Below are positions 37,164 to 47,084 of a DNA stretch of 64,000 nt, piece after piece (the first letter of the stretch is position 1; every line of letters starts with the position of its first letter). The stretch is from Candidatus Syntrophopropionicum ammoniitolerans (GTDB lineage: Bacteria > Bacillota > Desulfotomaculia > Desulfotomaculales > Pelotomaculaceae): assembly GCA_013201395.1 (NCBI GenBank), contig JABMJD010000001.1, positions 169,649 to 233,648 of the forward strand. Reading direction: 5' to 3'. The notes below the pieces were generated by a model. It was given only the letters and a program-made list of their open reading frames with translations, ran no database searches and was not told the DNA's origin. The position numbers and the translations under genes were made by a program.

Positions 37164-38957
37164 TTGACAACAATCAGGATCCTTGATGATTTCACCAGGA
37201 ACCAAATTGCCGCCGGGGAAGTGGTTGAGCGCCCCTTTTCGGTGGTTAAAGAACTAACTGAAAATTCATTGGATGCCGGCGCCGATAGGATAACGGTGGA
37301 ACTAGATCAAGGTGGGCTGGCAGCAATCACCGTTATAGATAATGGATGCGGTATGGGGGAAAAAAACCTGGAACTGGCTTTTCAACGACACGCTACCAGC
37401 AAAATAAAGTGTGGGTCTGACCTGAACAGGATTCTCACTCTCGGCTTTAGAGGTGAAGCGTTACCGAGCATAGCGGCGGTTTCACGTATGGATTTTACCA
37501 CGAGAACCGCTAATGTTTTGGACGGAATCCAAATTGAGGTTGTGGGAGGGGTTATTACAAATAAGGTTAGTACCGGCTGCCCGCCGGGTTCAATAGTTAT
37601 AGTGAGAGATCTGTTCTTCAATACACCCGTGAGAAAAAAATCTATGAAAACTCCTTCTAACGAGGGTTCTTTATGCAGTGAGATTGTAGCCCACATGGCT
37701 CTGGCCAGACCTGGTGTAAGCTTTGAATTAAAAAACAATAGCAGGCGCTCTTTTTACTCACCCGGTACCGGAAACTTAATTGATGCTGTAATTGCTGTCT
37801 ATGGTGTTAACCAGGCCGGTGAGATGATACCGGTTGACGGTGCTGGAGATGGTATTACCCTGGGTGGATTCATAGGTAAACCTTCACTGAGTCGCAGCAA
37901 TAGACACCATATTAATATAATTATCAACGGTCGTTATGTATACTGCCCGGCGGCGGCCGGGGCCGTGGAGGAGGCTTACCGCACATTATTGCCCACCGGA
38001 AGAAAGCCCGTGGCCGTGTTAAACCTGGTAGTGCCGCCGGAACTAATAGATGTGAATGTCCACCCTGCCAAGTTGGAGGTACGACTAGTAGAGGAAAACA
38101 AGGTTATCCGGCAGATCACCAGTGTCCTCAGGGAGACATTGTTGTCACCCACAGTAATCCCCACAAGGTTATTTGATAGAAGGAACAACAGGCAACAAAC
38201 ATTGAAATCCCAGTGGAAAGCTCCCACCGCTACAGCACCTAAACCAATACAAAAAGACAATGTTGTAGCCGGCAGCACCAAACCACATCTGGCTGTGATC
38301 TACAATAAACAAGCAGCAGACGGCCGGGCCACAGAAAAGGTGGTAGCAGAATCAGAAACTGCAGATTATTTAAATGATCACTGTTTTCTGCCTAAATTAA
38401 CCGTTATTGGCCAAATCGGACTGACATATATCCTGGCGGCAGGGGAAGGGGGATTATATATATTAGATCAACATGCTGCTCACGAAAGGGTATTATACGA
38501 GTATTATCAGGCGATGGAGGAGGACAAACCCTGCCAGGGCTTATTGCAACCTGTAACCTTAGAACTTGATCACCGTGAGGCGGCCATTTTAACAGAACGT
38601 ATTTTTTGGTTTAACCGGGCAGGCTTTGTACTAGAATATTTTGGTGGCAGTACATTTCTACTCAGGGGGACACCACCGGGTTTAGCACCGGGTCGGGAAA
38701 AGGTTTTTTTCCAGGACATGCTAAAATACCTGGGTGAAAGAGGCGCCGGCGCCGCCTATGATGAATTTTCAAGAAAAATAGCGTCATCTTTAGCTTGTAG
38801 AAATGCGGTAAAAGCAGGTGATAAACTGACGCAACCAGCAATGGAAGCCCTGGTAAAGCGTTTGTCAGGTGTTAAAAACCCCTACACCTGTCCCCACGGT
38901 AGGCCCACCTTGATTCACCTGTCTTTTCAGGATCTAGAAAAAAGATTTAAGCGTTAG
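37164..38957 (+). CDS. mutL: DNA mismatch repair protein MutL
   Basis: 597 residues. GHKL ATPase: RNQIAAGEVVERPFSVVKEL, DNGCGM, FQRHATSKI, TLGFRGEALPSIAAVS. The C-terminal part has DQHAAHERVLYE (the metal-binding endonuclease motif DQHAX2EX4E), ACRNAVKAGD and CPHGRPTLI, so this MutL should nick DNA, as in organisms lacking MutH. TTG start at 37164 with a modest ribosome site. Confidence 0.97.
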   Translation: MTTIRILDDFTRNQIAAGEVVERPFSVVKELTENSLDAGADRITVELDQGGLAAITVIDNGCGMGEKNLELAFQRHATSKIKCGSDLNRILTLGFRGEALPSIAAVSRMDFTTRTANVLDGIQIEVVGGVITNKVSTGCPPGSIVIVRDLFFNTPVRKKSMKTPSNEGSLCSEIVAHMALARPGVSFELKNNSRRSFYSPGTGNLIDAVIAVYGVNQAGEMIPVDGAGDGITLGGFIGKPSLSRSNRHHINIIINGRYVYCPAAAGAVEEAYRTLLPTGRKPVAVLNLVVPPELIDVNVHPAKLEVRLVEENKVIRQITSVLRETLLSPTVIPTRLFDRRNNRQQTLKSQWKAPTATAPKPIQKDNVVAGSTKPHLAVIYNKQAADGRATEKVVAESETADYLNDHCFLPKLTVIGQIGLTYILAAGEGGLYILDQHAAHERVLYEYYQAMEEDKPCQGLLQPVTLELDHREAAILTERIFWFNRAGFVLEYFGGSTFLLRGTPPGLAPGREKVFFQDMLKYLGERGAGAAYDEFSRKIASSLACRNAVKAGDKLTQPAMEALVKRLSGVKNPYTCPHGRPTLIHLSFQDLEKRFKR

Positions 38958-38968
38958 GTGAAACTAAT

Positions 38969-39808
38969 TTGGTAGAATCGATTGAAAACAAAACCGGGTT
39001 ATCAATGACGTTTTTTGTGACAACATCCCTTGGGCCTACCTCGAAGTCGATTGGAGATGCCAGAGAACTGGCCGCATTTTTAAATGTTGCCTATGTAGCA
39101 CGGCGTGACCAATCCATAAAGAATCTGACCGCATTGTACCCTGCGGAGGGAGTACTGGTTGTTTCATCACAAAAAATATCATTTTTAATAGAGAAAGATA
39201 AAATTTTTTTCCATCCGGGGCTGGCCCTGCCACGTATAAAAGAAATAAACAATGGGAAAACTGACCAAATGATTAGTGCCCTGTCCCTGCAGGAAGGGGA
39301 TTCTGTGCTGGACTGTACCATGGGTTTGGGTACGGATGCCATTGTAGCCAGTTACATAACAGGCAGCAGAGGAACAGTAACTGGGCTAGAGTGCTCCCCA
39401 ATCATTTCAGAATTAGTAAAACGAGGTTTACAGTCTTACCAGATAGAAAATGAGAAAATAATGCTGGCTATGAGGCGTATAAAGGTAATTAAAACCAAAC
39501 ATAAGGTGTACCTGGCATCGTTAAAAACAGGTAGTTATGATGTTGTTTACTTCGATCCGATGTTTCGTTATCCCGGACGCAAGTCATCTGGAATTAACAC
39601 ACTAAGAATACTCGCCAACCATGATCCAATTGACCATGAAACAATAAAAATGGCCTATAATGCAGCCGCTAAGCGGGTGGTAATAAAGGAACGACGCGGC
39701 AGCACTGAATTTGCCAGGCTGGGTTTTAAGAACATTATGGGCGGCAGGCATTCAACAGTGGCCTATGGCATCAAGGAAAGGGAGCGCTGGAATGAAAGAA
39801 TCACCTAA
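38969..39808 (+). CDS. Class I SAM-dependent methyltransferase, RsmJ-like
   Basis: 279 residues. LDCTMGLGTDAIVAS is the SAM-binding motif I; VYFDPMFRYPGRKSSGINTLR resembles the DPMFP region of the RsmJ/DUF548 rRNA guanine methyltransferases. An N-terminal domain of about 100 residues (TTSLGPTSKSIGDARELAAFL) precedes it. RsmJ acts on 16S rRNA G1516 in E. coli; the target here is inferred. TTG start after TAGGTGA; the 3' end overlaps miaA by 17 bases. Confidence 0.75.
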   Translation: MVESIENKTGLSMTFFVTTSLGPTSKSIGDARELAAFLNVAYVARRDQSIKNLTALYPAEGVLVVSSQKISFLIEKDKIFFHPGLALPRIKEINNGKTDQMISALSLQEGDSVLDCTMGLGTDAIVASYITGSRGTVTGLECSPIISELVKRGLQSYQIENEKIMLAMRRIKVIKTKHKVYLASLKTGSYDVVYFDPMFRYPGRKSSGINTLRILANHDPIDHETIKMAYNAAAKRVVIKERRGSTEFARLGFKNIMGGRHSTVAYGIKERERWNERIT

Positions 39809-40772
39809 AATTCAGTCTCCACTGATCGTGATTTGCGGGCCCACTGCAACTGGTAAAAGTACCACTGGCATACAAATAGCGAAAGAATTAGAAGGTGAGA
39901 TTGTTTCTGCTGATTCCATGCTGATATACAAAGGCATGGATATTGGTACCGCAAAACCAACACTTGCAGAAATGTGTGCTGTACCCCACCATCTCATAGA
40001 TATTGTGGAACCGGATCAGGAATACAATGTAGCCTTGTATCAGGAACAGGCCCGAGAAATTATCATCGACATCATAAACAGAAAAAAATTACCGATTTTA
40101 GTTGGTGGTACGGGATTGTATATGGGGGCTGTTATAGACGACTATGATTTCAGCCGTGCTCCGGGCAGCGCAGAATACAGAAATAAACTAATGCAAGATG
40201 CTAAAAAGCACGGCGCCGGCAAACTGTACGAACGTCTGCACAAGATCGATCCGGGGTCAGCTGCAAAATTACATCCCCATGATCTGAGAAGAATTATCCG
40301 TGCCCTGGAGGTATATAAATATACAGGTACACCTATATCTAGTTTTCATAAGGTAGACCATTCCCGCAAATCTATTTTCAACCCACTGATGTTTGGTCTG
40401 AACCTGGAAAGAAAAAAACTATATGAAAAAATCGAGGAGCGGGTCGAACTGATGATCAGGTCCGGGCTTGTGACGGAGGTGCAAGGACTCCTGAATAGGG
40501 GGTTTTCACCGGAGCTCAATTCAATGCGCGGGCTGGGGTATAAAGAACTAACAGAGTATTTGCTGGGGGAGAGGTCACTGGACAGTTCCATCGACATCCT
40601 CAAGAGAAACACCAGGCGGTTCGCCAAAAGGCAAATGACCTGGTTTAGACGTGACAAAAGAATAAAATGGTTAAATATCGATCAGGCTGATGTGCCTGGG
40701 GAGATTGTTACTGAAATTAGCAGTTTTTTATTGAAGGAGTATCCAAAGGTTTGTAGAAAAGAATATAGATAA
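39792..40772 (+). CDS. miaA: tRNA dimethylallyltransferase
   Basis: About 326 residues. VICGPTATGKSTTGIQIA (P-loop), SADSMLIYKGMDIGTAKPT, HHLIDIVEPDQEYNVALYQ, VGGTGLYMGAVID, DLRRIIRALEVY, MRGLGYKELTEYL and the RRFAKRQMTWFRRD motif identify MiaA, which prenylates A37 before MiaB acts. ATG 39792 has GGGAG upstream and overlaps the methyltransferase gene; the ATG at 39711 lies deeper in that gene and is unlikely. Confidence 0.95.
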   Translation: MKESPKIQSPLIVICGPTATGKSTTGIQIAKELEGEIVSADSMLIYKGMDIGTAKPTLAEMCAVPHHLIDIVEPDQEYNVALYQEQAREIIIDIINRKKLPILVGGTGLYMGAVIDDYDFSRAPGSAEYRNKLMQDAKKHGAGKLYERLHKIDPGSAAKLHPHDLRRIIRALEVYKYTGTPISSFHKVDHSRKSIFNPLMFGLNLERKKLYEKIEERVELMIRSGLVTEVQGLLNRGFSPELNSMRGLGYKELTEYLLGERSLDSSIDILKRNTRRFAKRQMTWFRRDKRIKWLNIDQADVPGEIVTEISSFLLKEYPKVCRKEYR

Positions 40773-40799
40773 TAAATTCCTACGGAGGGAGCCCTTGCC

Positions 40800-41039
40800 A
40801 TGACAAAACCACAAATTAATTTACAGGATGCTTTTTTGAACCAGGTTAGGAAGGAAAGCATCCCAGTTACCATGTTTCTTATTAATGGCTTTCAATTAAA
40901 AGGAATAGTCAAGGGTTTTGATAACTTTACTGTAATCCTGGAAAGTGATGGGAAACAGTTGATGGTTTATAAACACGCCATTTCTACAGTTAGTCCACTG
41001 AAGCCCGTCAGTACAACATTTGAACCAAAGGGCTCTTAA
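40800..41039 (+). CDS. hfq: RNA chaperone Hfq
   Basis: 79 residues with Sm1 ([35 protein letters not shown]) and Sm2 ([10 protein letters not shown]) motifs of the hexameric RNA chaperone. Directly after miaA, as in many bacteria. GGAGGGAG precedes ATG 40800; followed by a terminator. Confidence 0.96.
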   Translation: MTKPQINLQDAFLNQVRKESIPVTMFLINGFQLKGIVKGFDNFTVILESDGKQLMVYKHAISTVSPLKPVSTTFEPKGS

Positions 41040-41053
41040 AAGAAAAAACCAAT

Positions 41054-41082
41054 GGCCCCTCAATGGAGGGGTCTTGCTTTTT
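41054..41082 (+). terminator. Intrinsic terminator after hfq
   Basis: GGCCCCTC-AATG-GAGGGGTC stem followed by TTGCTTTTTT. Confidence 0.85.
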
Positions 41083-41152
41083 TAGTCGTAAAACCAGGCG
41101 TCAGGCGTATAATGGTAATGACTTAAGCCTGAGGCGAGGTGGCTGCGAACTT

Positions 41153-42112
41153 GTGAGAATAAACATATGGAATCGCTGGGGGAGCTCTAAAAACGCCAGA
41201 CATAAAACTGATCATCGGTCATGGAAAATAACTACTGCTCCATCAAGCAGGTCAAAAACAGGATGTTACGATAATGAGCAGGTCAACGATAACAATACTG
41301 GGGAAATACTCCTGGAATTAGACTCACTAATTGGGCTTCATGGTGTAAAAAAACTAATTGAGGAAATCCATTCATATATAAGAATTCAAAAAATAAGGCA
41401 AAAGGAAAAATTAGCCTCTGATCCGCTGGGGCTGCACATGATTTTCAAAGGTAACCCCGGCACAGGGAAAACAACAGTGGCCAGGATTTTAGGCAAACTT
41501 TTTAAAGAGGTTGAGGTATTGCCTAAGGGGCACCTGGTTGAGGTTGAAAGAGCAGATCTGGTGGGAGGGTATATTGGCCACACTGCCCAGAAGACTAGAG
41601 AGCAGATTAAAAAAGCCCTGGGCGGCATCCTGTTTATTGATGAAGCATATTCCTTAGCCAGGGGTGGAGATAAAGATTTTGGTAAAGAAGCAATAGATGC
41701 CTTGGTCAAAGGCATGGAAGACCATAGAGAAAGCCTGATCCTGATACTAGCCGGTTATCAGGAAGAGATGGACTGGTTTGTGCAAACAAATCCCGGACTG
41801 CGTTCCAGGTTTCCAATCCATATAACATTTCCTGACTTTAGCAGCAGGGAACTGCTGGCAATCGCCGATTTAATGCTGCAACAAAGACAGTATTATCTTT
41901 CTAACGGCGCCAGAGAAGAATTTCGTTTCGCGCTGGAAAAAGGACATAAGCACCATGTGCATAGCGGGAACGCCAGGCTGGTTCGCAACCTCATTGAGCG
42001 GGCAATTAGGCGTCAGGCTGTCAGGTTGCTCCAGAATGAAGGTGAGTTGAGCCGGTCTGATCTGATGGCCATAAAAAGAGAAGACCTGATAGGTGCCCTG
42101 GATCAGATTTGA
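41153..42112 (+). CDS. spoVK: AAA+ ATPase, stage V sporulation protein K-like
   Basis: About 319 residues. CbxX/SpoVK-type AAA+ domain: ELDSLIGLHGVKKLIEEI, MIFKGNPGTGKTTVARILG (Walker A), VERADLVGGYIGHTAQKTRE, GGILFIDEAYSLARG (Walker B), LILAGYQEEMDWF and NPGLRSRFPIHITFPDF (arginine finger). The first 50 residues are basic and poorly conserved. The start is unsure: GTG 41153 has GAGGTGG at long spacing. Position after hfq and before ynbB matches B. subtilis order (hfq-spoVK-hflX-ynbB), but hflX is missing. Confidence 0.88.
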   Translation: MRINIWNRWGSSKNARHKTDHRSWKITTAPSSRSKTGCYDNEQVNDNNTGEILLELDSLIGLHGVKKLIEEIHSYIRIQKIRQKEKLASDPLGLHMIFKGNPGTGKTTVARILGKLFKEVEVLPKGHLVEVERADLVGGYIGHTAQKTREQIKKALGGILFIDEAYSLARGGDKDFGKEAIDALVKGMEDHRESLILILAGYQEEMDWFVQTNPGLRSRFPIHITFPDFSSRELLAIADLMLQQRQYYLSNGAREEFRFALEKGHKHHVHSGNARLVRNLIERAIRRQAVRLLQNEGELSRSDLMAIKREDLIGALDQI

Positions 42113-42147
42113 ATAATTTTAGCCATTATTAAGGGGATAAATAAGAC

Positions 42148-43386
42148 ATGACTATCAGTTTAGAAAAGTATGCGCAAGAGGTTGAAGAAAGCATCAAACC
42201 CGTTTATCGCATTATCGAGGAAAGGGCGCTAAAAAACCATGCCAAGGTCCTGAATGCATTTAGAAGGGCCAGGGTCAGTGAATTTCACCTGAGAGGTTCT
42301 ACGGGATATGGTTACGGAGATAGCGGCCGGGATACCCTGGAAAAAATATACGCCGATATATTTCAGGCTGAAAAAGCGTTGGTACGTAGCCAAATTGTAT
42401 CCGGTACTCATGCAATAGCCCTTTGTCTATACGGTTTGCTGCGTCCTGGGGATGAGCTGCTATCTATCCAGGGGGAACCCTATGACACCCTGGCGACAAT
42501 GATTGGCCTCCGGGGTAAAATAAATGGTTCTCTCCAGGATATGGGTATTGTTTATAGACAGGTTGATTTGGCCGATGATGGCAGCCTGGATTTCTCACGC
42601 ATTGGACAGGCTATCGGGCCAAAGACAAAAATGGTCACCCTGCAGCGTTCGGCAGGCTACCGCTGGGGCACATCCCTGGGAATAGCCGGGCTCAAGGAAG
42701 TAATTAGTTTTATTAGGAATAGAAAACCCGACACGATAATATTCGTTGATAACTGCTATGGGGAATTCGTTGAATTGGAAGAGCCCATTGAAGCAGGTGC
42801 CGATCTGGTAGCCGGATCCCTGATTAAAAATCCGGGAGGTGGTTTGGCACCCACAGGTGGTTATGTGATCGGGCAAGAAAAGTTTGTTGATCTGGCCGCC
42901 GGCCGTTGGAGCGCTCCGGGTGTAGGAGGGGAGATTGGCCCCTGCAGTGGTAGCATGCAAAGACTTCTTTTCCAGGGTTTATTTCTGGCCCCCCATACTG
43001 TTGCCGAAGCTCTGAAAGGTGCTGTATTTGGGGCCTTATTTTTTAAAAAACTGGGCTATCGGGTTTTGCCGGCCTATGATGATCACAGGGGTGATACCGT
43101 TCAATCCATAATGCTGGGCTCACCGGAGAAGATGATCGCCTTCTGCCGCGGCTTGCAAAAAGGTTCTCCTATTGACTCTCATGTTGTACCGATGCCCGAC
43201 GATATGCCTGGTTATAATGATCCGGTAATAATGGCAGCAGGTACCTTTGTACAAGGAGCTACCTCAGAATTAAGCGCAGATGGCCCCATGCGTCCACCCT
43301 ATGCTATCTACCTGCAGGGTGGACTGTCCAAGGAATATGTTAAGCTGGCACTCCTCTCAGCTGCCCGTGAATTAATAAATGTATAA
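42148..43386 (+). CDS. ynbB: PLP-dependent YnbB family protein (methionine gamma-lyase/cystathionine beta-lyase-like)
   Basis: 412 residues. STGYGYGDSGRDTLEKIYADIF, RSQIVSGTHAIALCLYGLLRPGDELL, VFVDNCYGEFVE (as IFVDNCYGEF in the sequence), and GSLIKNPGGGLAPTGGYV with the PLP lysine fix it to the family once called aluminium-resistance protein. Catalytic role is uncertain; C-S lyase activity is suggested by the family. Location next to spoVK supports orthology with B. subtilis ynbB. Confidence 0.87.
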   Translation: MTISLEKYAQEVEESIKPVYRIIEERALKNHAKVLNAFRRARVSEFHLRGSTGYGYGDSGRDTLEKIYADIFQAEKALVRSQIVSGTHAIALCLYGLLRPGDELLSIQGEPYDTLATMIGLRGKINGSLQDMGIVYRQVDLADDGSLDFSRIGQAIGPKTKMVTLQRSAGYRWGTSLGIAGLKEVISFIRNRKPDTIIFVDNCYGEFVELEEPIEAGADLVAGSLIKNPGGGLAPTGGYVIGQEKFVDLAAGRWSAPGVGGEIGPCSGSMQRLLFQGLFLAPHTVAEALKGAVFGALFFKKLGYRVLPAYDDHRGDTVQSIMLGSPEKMIAFCRGLQKGSPIDSHVVPMPDDMPGYNDPVIMAAGTFVQGATSELSADGPMRPPYAIYLQGGLSKEYVKLALLSAARELINV

Positions 43387-43467
43387 ATGTTTGAAACAAT
43401 AAAACTTAGAGGGTATTTGGGGCTACATAGCGAAAGTCTTTATAAAAGTCTTAAGGCGGTGTAAACC

Positions 43468-44391
43468 GTGAACTTTAAACAGCTGGAGGCGTTTATTTGG
43501 GTAGCAGAACTACAGAGTTTTACTAAAGCAGCCCGCCAGCTATACATGAGTCAACCAGCTGTCAGCTTTCAAATTAAAGCCCTGGAAGAAAATCTGCAGG
43601 TTTCTTTGTTTCAAAGAGGTGACAAAAGGGTAGTACTCACGGAAGCGGGCCATCTATTATATCCGGAAGCAAAACAGTTATTGCGGCATTACAATCTAAT
43701 CAAGGCCGGGCTGGATGATATTAAAGGGCTGAAAACCGGCCACCTGATTATAGGTTCCAGCACGATACCAGGTGAATATTTGCTACCGATTATGATTGGC
43801 GGCTTTAAAGAAAAGTACCCTGGGATAAAGATCACCTTAAAGGTGGCGGGAAGTGGTCAGGTTGCAAACTGGGTGCGTGAGAGAGAAATAGACTTTGGTA
43901 TAGTTGGCGCACCGATACAGTGGAGCGAAACAGAATGTCTATCCTGGTTCAAAGACTATCTGGTTTTAATCGTGTATCCCTCTCATCCCTGGGCGAATCT
44001 AGGTACCATAACATTGGCTGACTTAAAAAACGAGACTATTGTTGTGCGGGAAAAGGACTCCGGTACACGCCGTGCGTTGGAACAGAAGCTGGCCGAGCAA
44101 AATATATCGTTGGAGAAACTACCCATTGCTATGGAATTGGGTAGTACAAGGGCGGTCATTACTGCAGTTGAAGCAAAATTGGGCATTAGCATTGTTTCCA
44201 GGTATGCTGTTTCTCAGGCCCTAAGCTTGGGGAAGGTCAAGGAAATCAAGATTGATGGTATAGACATGAGTCGCAACCTTTATCAAATGAGGCATAAACA
44301 GGGCATGTTAGGGTATGCTTCAGAGGCCTTTATTTCATATATTAATGACCAAGAAAATCTATTGCAATTTAAAAGAAAGCTAATGTCCTAG
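43468..44391 (+). CDS. LysR-family transcriptional regulator
   Basis: 307 residues. Winged helix-turn-helix at residues 1-60 (LEAFIWVAELQSFTKAARQLYMSQPAVSFQIKALE, broken by no gaps), then a periplasmic-binding-like effector domain: HLIIGSSTIPGEYLLPIMIGGF, VREREIDFGIVGAP, LVLIVYPSHPW, VREKDSGTRRALE. It resembles the CysB/CysL-type and selenium-metabolism LysR branch, but the ligand cannot be read. Encoded alone, ending at a shared terminator with lexA. Confidence 0.9.
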   Translation: MNFKQLEAFIWVAELQSFTKAARQLYMSQPAVSFQIKALEENLQVSLFQRGDKRVVLTEAGHLLYPEAKQLLRHYNLIKAGLDDIKGLKTGHLIIGSSTIPGEYLLPIMIGGFKEKYPGIKITLKVAGSGQVANWVREREIDFGIVGAPIQWSETECLSWFKDYLVLIVYPSHPWANLGTITLADLKNETIVVREKDSGTRRALEQKLAEQNISLEKLPIAMELGSTRAVITAVEAKLGISIVSRYAVSQALSLGKVKEIKIDGIDMSRNLYQMRHKQGMLGYASEAFISYINDQENLLQFKRKLMS

Positions 44392-44424
44392 TCATTTCAC
44401 TTAGAAGAAACAAGACATAAACAG

Positions 44425-44444
44425 CCGTCCTTTTCGTGGGACGG
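44425..44444. terminator. Bidirectional hairpin between lysR-type gene and lexA
   Basis: CCGTCC and GGACGG around TTTTCGTG, between converging genes. TTATTT follows on the plus strand and CTGTTTATG on the minus strand. Confidence 0.6.
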
Positions 44445-44497
44445 TTATTTATGCTATTTTGCAAATGCCATACCTATCCCCATAATGTATAAAATAT

Positions 44498-45106
44498 TTA
44501 ATAAATCTTTCTCACCAGCCCAATAACCTTACCAATTATCTGTAAATCAGTTGTGTAAATGGGTTCCATGCGGCAATTTTCCGGTTGAAGTCTGACCCGA
44601 TTATTTTCCCTAAAAAATCGTTTGACGGTTGCCTCTTCATTTATTAGAGCTACAACGATATCACCGTTATTAACATCATTTTGACATCTAACGACCACCA
44701 TATCCTTATCAAGTATACCCACATCAATCATACTGTCGCCCTGTACAGTAAGCATAAAAAATTCACCGCTACCAGTAAAATGGGTGGGGAGGGGGAAAAG
44801 TTCCTCCTGATTCTCAACCGCTAGTATAGGCATACCGGCAGCAACTTTACCTAACAATGGGATACTAACACATTCAACCCCGCTCCCTCTATGGCCAAGA
44901 ACCTCTATTGCCCTGGGTTTTGTGGCATCACGCCTCAGATAACCCTTGGCCTCAAGTTTTTTTAAATAGCCATGGACAGTGGAACTGGAACTTAAACCAA
45001 CTGCTTGACCAATCTCACGAACAGTAGGCGGATAGCCTTTCTTTTTAATAACGTTTTTAATTACTTCTAGAATAGCTTTCTGTTTCGGTGTTAAATCGGA
45101 ATTCAT
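44498..45106 (-). CDS. lexA: LexA repressor (SOS regulator)
   Basis: 202 residues. N-terminal winged helix ([47 protein letters not shown]), then the S24 peptidase fold: self-cleavage site VAAGMP (Ala-Gly), TVQGDSMID with the nucleophile Ser, and EATVKRFF with the catalytic Lys. RecA filaments stimulate cleavage and lift repression. A partial LexA box lies about 60-70 bases upstream, suggesting autoregulation. Confidence 0.96.
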   Translation of the reverse strand: MNSDLTPKQKAILEVIKNVIKKKGYPPTVREIGQAVGLSSSSTVHGYLKKLEAKGYLRRDATKPRAIEVLGHRGSGVECVSIPLLGKVAAGMPILAVENQEELFPLPTHFTGSGEFFMLTVQGDSMIDVGILDKDMVVVRCQNDVNNGDIVVALINEEATVKRFFRENNRVRLQPENCRMEPIYTTDLQIIGKVIGLVRKIY

Positions 45107-45164
45107 TTTGCACCAGCCTTCGCATTAAGAATTATTTAAATTGTATCACAAAAAAAAACAAATA

Positions 45165-45178
45165 AAAACATCTGTTCG
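45165..45178. promoter_or_regulatory. Candidate LexA (SOS) box
   Basis: AAAACATCTGTTCG matches the Gram-positive box CGAACATATGTTCG at 11 of 14 positions; the right half-site is perfect and the left is degenerate. It lies in the divergent region between lexA and the sigma-54 activator. Confidence 0.5.
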
Positions 45179-45303
45179 CGATCTATTTATAGATTGGTAA
45201 TTTTTAATTTTTAGAAGGACGAAATTCTCGCTATGTCGAAATATACAAATATGATGGGTAAATTATTATATTCGGCAAAGTATTATAAAAGGTAGGATAG
45301 ATA

Positions 45304-47007
45304 ATGGAAGTAATCAGGGTTGCTATTGTTGGTGCCGGCGAAACCGGTTATAAAGCATACTGTATGTTGAAAGAGATTAATGAGGTGTTTATAGCCGGTA
45401 TTGCCGACAGAAATCCTCAGGCACCACTAATGATTGCTGGTAAGAATGATGGGGTTTTTGTTACGGAGGATATAAATGTCCTTCTAAAAAAAACCAACCT
45501 GGATATTATTATAGATTCAACACCCACCCCAGAAATTCTAGATTTTATTATGAAGGATAAAAAAAGCACAGCTGCAATAATGAAGGCCAGGGCAGCCAAG
45601 ACAATTATTTCTATACTGAGGCAAAAAAAGGACGAGCTACTGGAAATTAAAAGCATTAAAAGTCAGCTTTCTGCCATTCTTGACTCTGTTCAGGAAGCCA
45701 TAGAGGTTGTGGATATAAATGGAAACATAAAATTTGTCAACCCGGCATTTGTCAGAATCACAGGTATACCTGAAAACGTTAGAATAAACCAGAATATCTT
45801 TGAGGCCTCACCGGACGGGGCACTGGCCACAGTTCTAAAAACCGGAAAATTGGTATTTGGGCATCGGACAAAGGTAGGCGGCAGCAATGCCGAGGTTGTC
45901 TCCAATGCAGCACCAATTATGGTTGATGGGGCTATGGATGGTGCAGTCGTGGTGTTTCAGCATTTTACAGATGTGATGAACCTAATGGAAGAGCTTAAAA
46001 AAAGCACCAGTATTATTGAAAATCTTACTGACAAATTGGGACAGGTGACAACAAGCAAATATACATTCGATGATATTTTAGGGGATAGTGTGGAGATAAA
46101 GGGTTGTATTGATCTAGCGGAAAGATCCGCTCGGAGCAATTCTACTGTTCTTATCCTGGGTGAAAGCGGGACAGGAAAAGAGTTGTTTGCCCATGCCATT
46201 CACTCCTCCTCGATGCGGCGAGAAAACCCTTTTATTAAGGTTAACTGTGCCGCTATACCGGAAACATTGTTAGAAAGTGAATTTTTTGGCTATGAAAAAG
46301 GAGCCTTTACAGGTGCTGTTAAATCAAAAATAGGTAAATTTGAACTGGCCCACGGAGGTTCCATATTTCTTGATGAAATAGGGGATATGAATCTTAATCT
46401 ACAGGGCAAACTGTTGCGGGTATTACAAGAGATGGAGTTTGAGCGGGTGGGAAGCACACAAACAACAAAGGTTGATGTGAGGGTCATAGCAGCTACCAAC
46501 CGCGATCTGCGTGAATTAATTCGCGAGGGTAAATTTAGAGAAGATCTCTTCTACCGGTTGAATGTCGTTGAAATAACTGTCCCGCCCCTCAGGTTGCACA
46601 AAGAAGACCTGCCTATTCTCTTAGATAACCTTATTGTAAAGTTAAACAGAAAGCTGGGTAAAAAGGTTAAACGGGTGGACAGTGATGCCATAGAATTGTT
46701 GTTAAATTATGATTGGCCGGGTAATATTCGTGAACTGGAAAACATAATCGAAAGAGTAATGGTGACTATGGACGAAGAGGTGATCACCAAGAAAACGATG
46801 CTTATGCATACCAGCCAGTTTAAAATAACCCACGAACGGGATTTTGAACTGTTGCCTCTGGTGCAGATGGAAGAAATGATGATTAAAAAAGCCCTGGCCA
46901 AGTATGGCAATACAGTAGAGGGAAAAAAACGTGCTTCACAGGTCCTCAACATCTCTTTGGCAACGCTATACAACAAGCTGAAGAGATATGCACCTAAAAA
47001 TATATAA
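45304..47007 (+). CDS. Sigma-54-dependent activator with N-terminal Rossmann-like domain and PAS domain
   Basis: 567 residues. Residues 1-95: a dinucleotide-binding-like unit ([35 protein letters not shown]). About 115-225: PAS domain ([28 protein letters not shown]). About 250-480: AAA+ domain with [15 protein letters not shown] (Walker A), GAFTGA loop in [21 protein letters not shown] (Walker B) and [12 protein letters not shown]-terminus: Fis-type helix-turn-helix ([19 protein letters not shown]). GAFTGA shows true sigma-54 contact. It is followed by a sigma-54 promoter before fumarase, its likely target. Confidence 0.93.
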   Translation: MEVIRVAIVGAGETGYKAYCMLKEINEVFIAGIADRNPQAPLMIAGKNDGVFVTEDINVLLKKTNLDIIIDSTPTPEILDFIMKDKKSTAAIMKARAAKTIISILRQKKDELLEIKSIKSQLSAILDSVQEAIEVVDINGNIKFVNPAFVRITGIPENVRINQNIFEASPDGALATVLKTGKLVFGHRTKVGGSNAEVVSNAAPIMVDGAMDGAVVVFQHFTDVMNLMEELKKSTSIIENLTDKLGQVTTSKYTFDDILGDSVEIKGCIDLAERSARSNSTVLILGESGTGKELFAHAIHSSSMRRENPFIKVNCAAIPETLLESEFFGYEKGAFTGAVKSKIGKFELAHGGSIFLDEIGDMNLNLQGKLLRVLQEMEFERVGSTQTTKVDVRVIAATNRDLRELIREGKFREDLFYRLNVVEITVPPLRLHKEDLPILLDNLIVKLNRKLGKKVKRVDSDAIELLLNYDWPGNIRELENIIERVMVTMDEEVITKKTMLMHTSQFKITHERDFELLPLVQMEEMMIKKALAKYGNTVEGKKRASQVLNISLATLYNKLKRYAPKNI

Positions 47008-47048
47008 AACTTAGAAACATTACAGAAGTTAGAAATACCAGCAATGCC

Positions 47049-47084
47049 ATGGCTTAGAGCCATCATTCATTCTAGTAACTAGAA
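47049..47084. promoter_or_regulatory. Paired palindromes, possible upstream activator sites
   Basis: ATGGCT-TAG-AGCCAT (47049-47063 approximately) and TTCTAG-TAA-CTAGAA (47070-47084) are two perfect 6-3-6 palindromes. They sit about 120-155 bases upstream of the -24 element, the usual distance for enhancer-binding proteins. Their half-sites differ from each other, so only one may be the true site. Confidence 0.4.
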
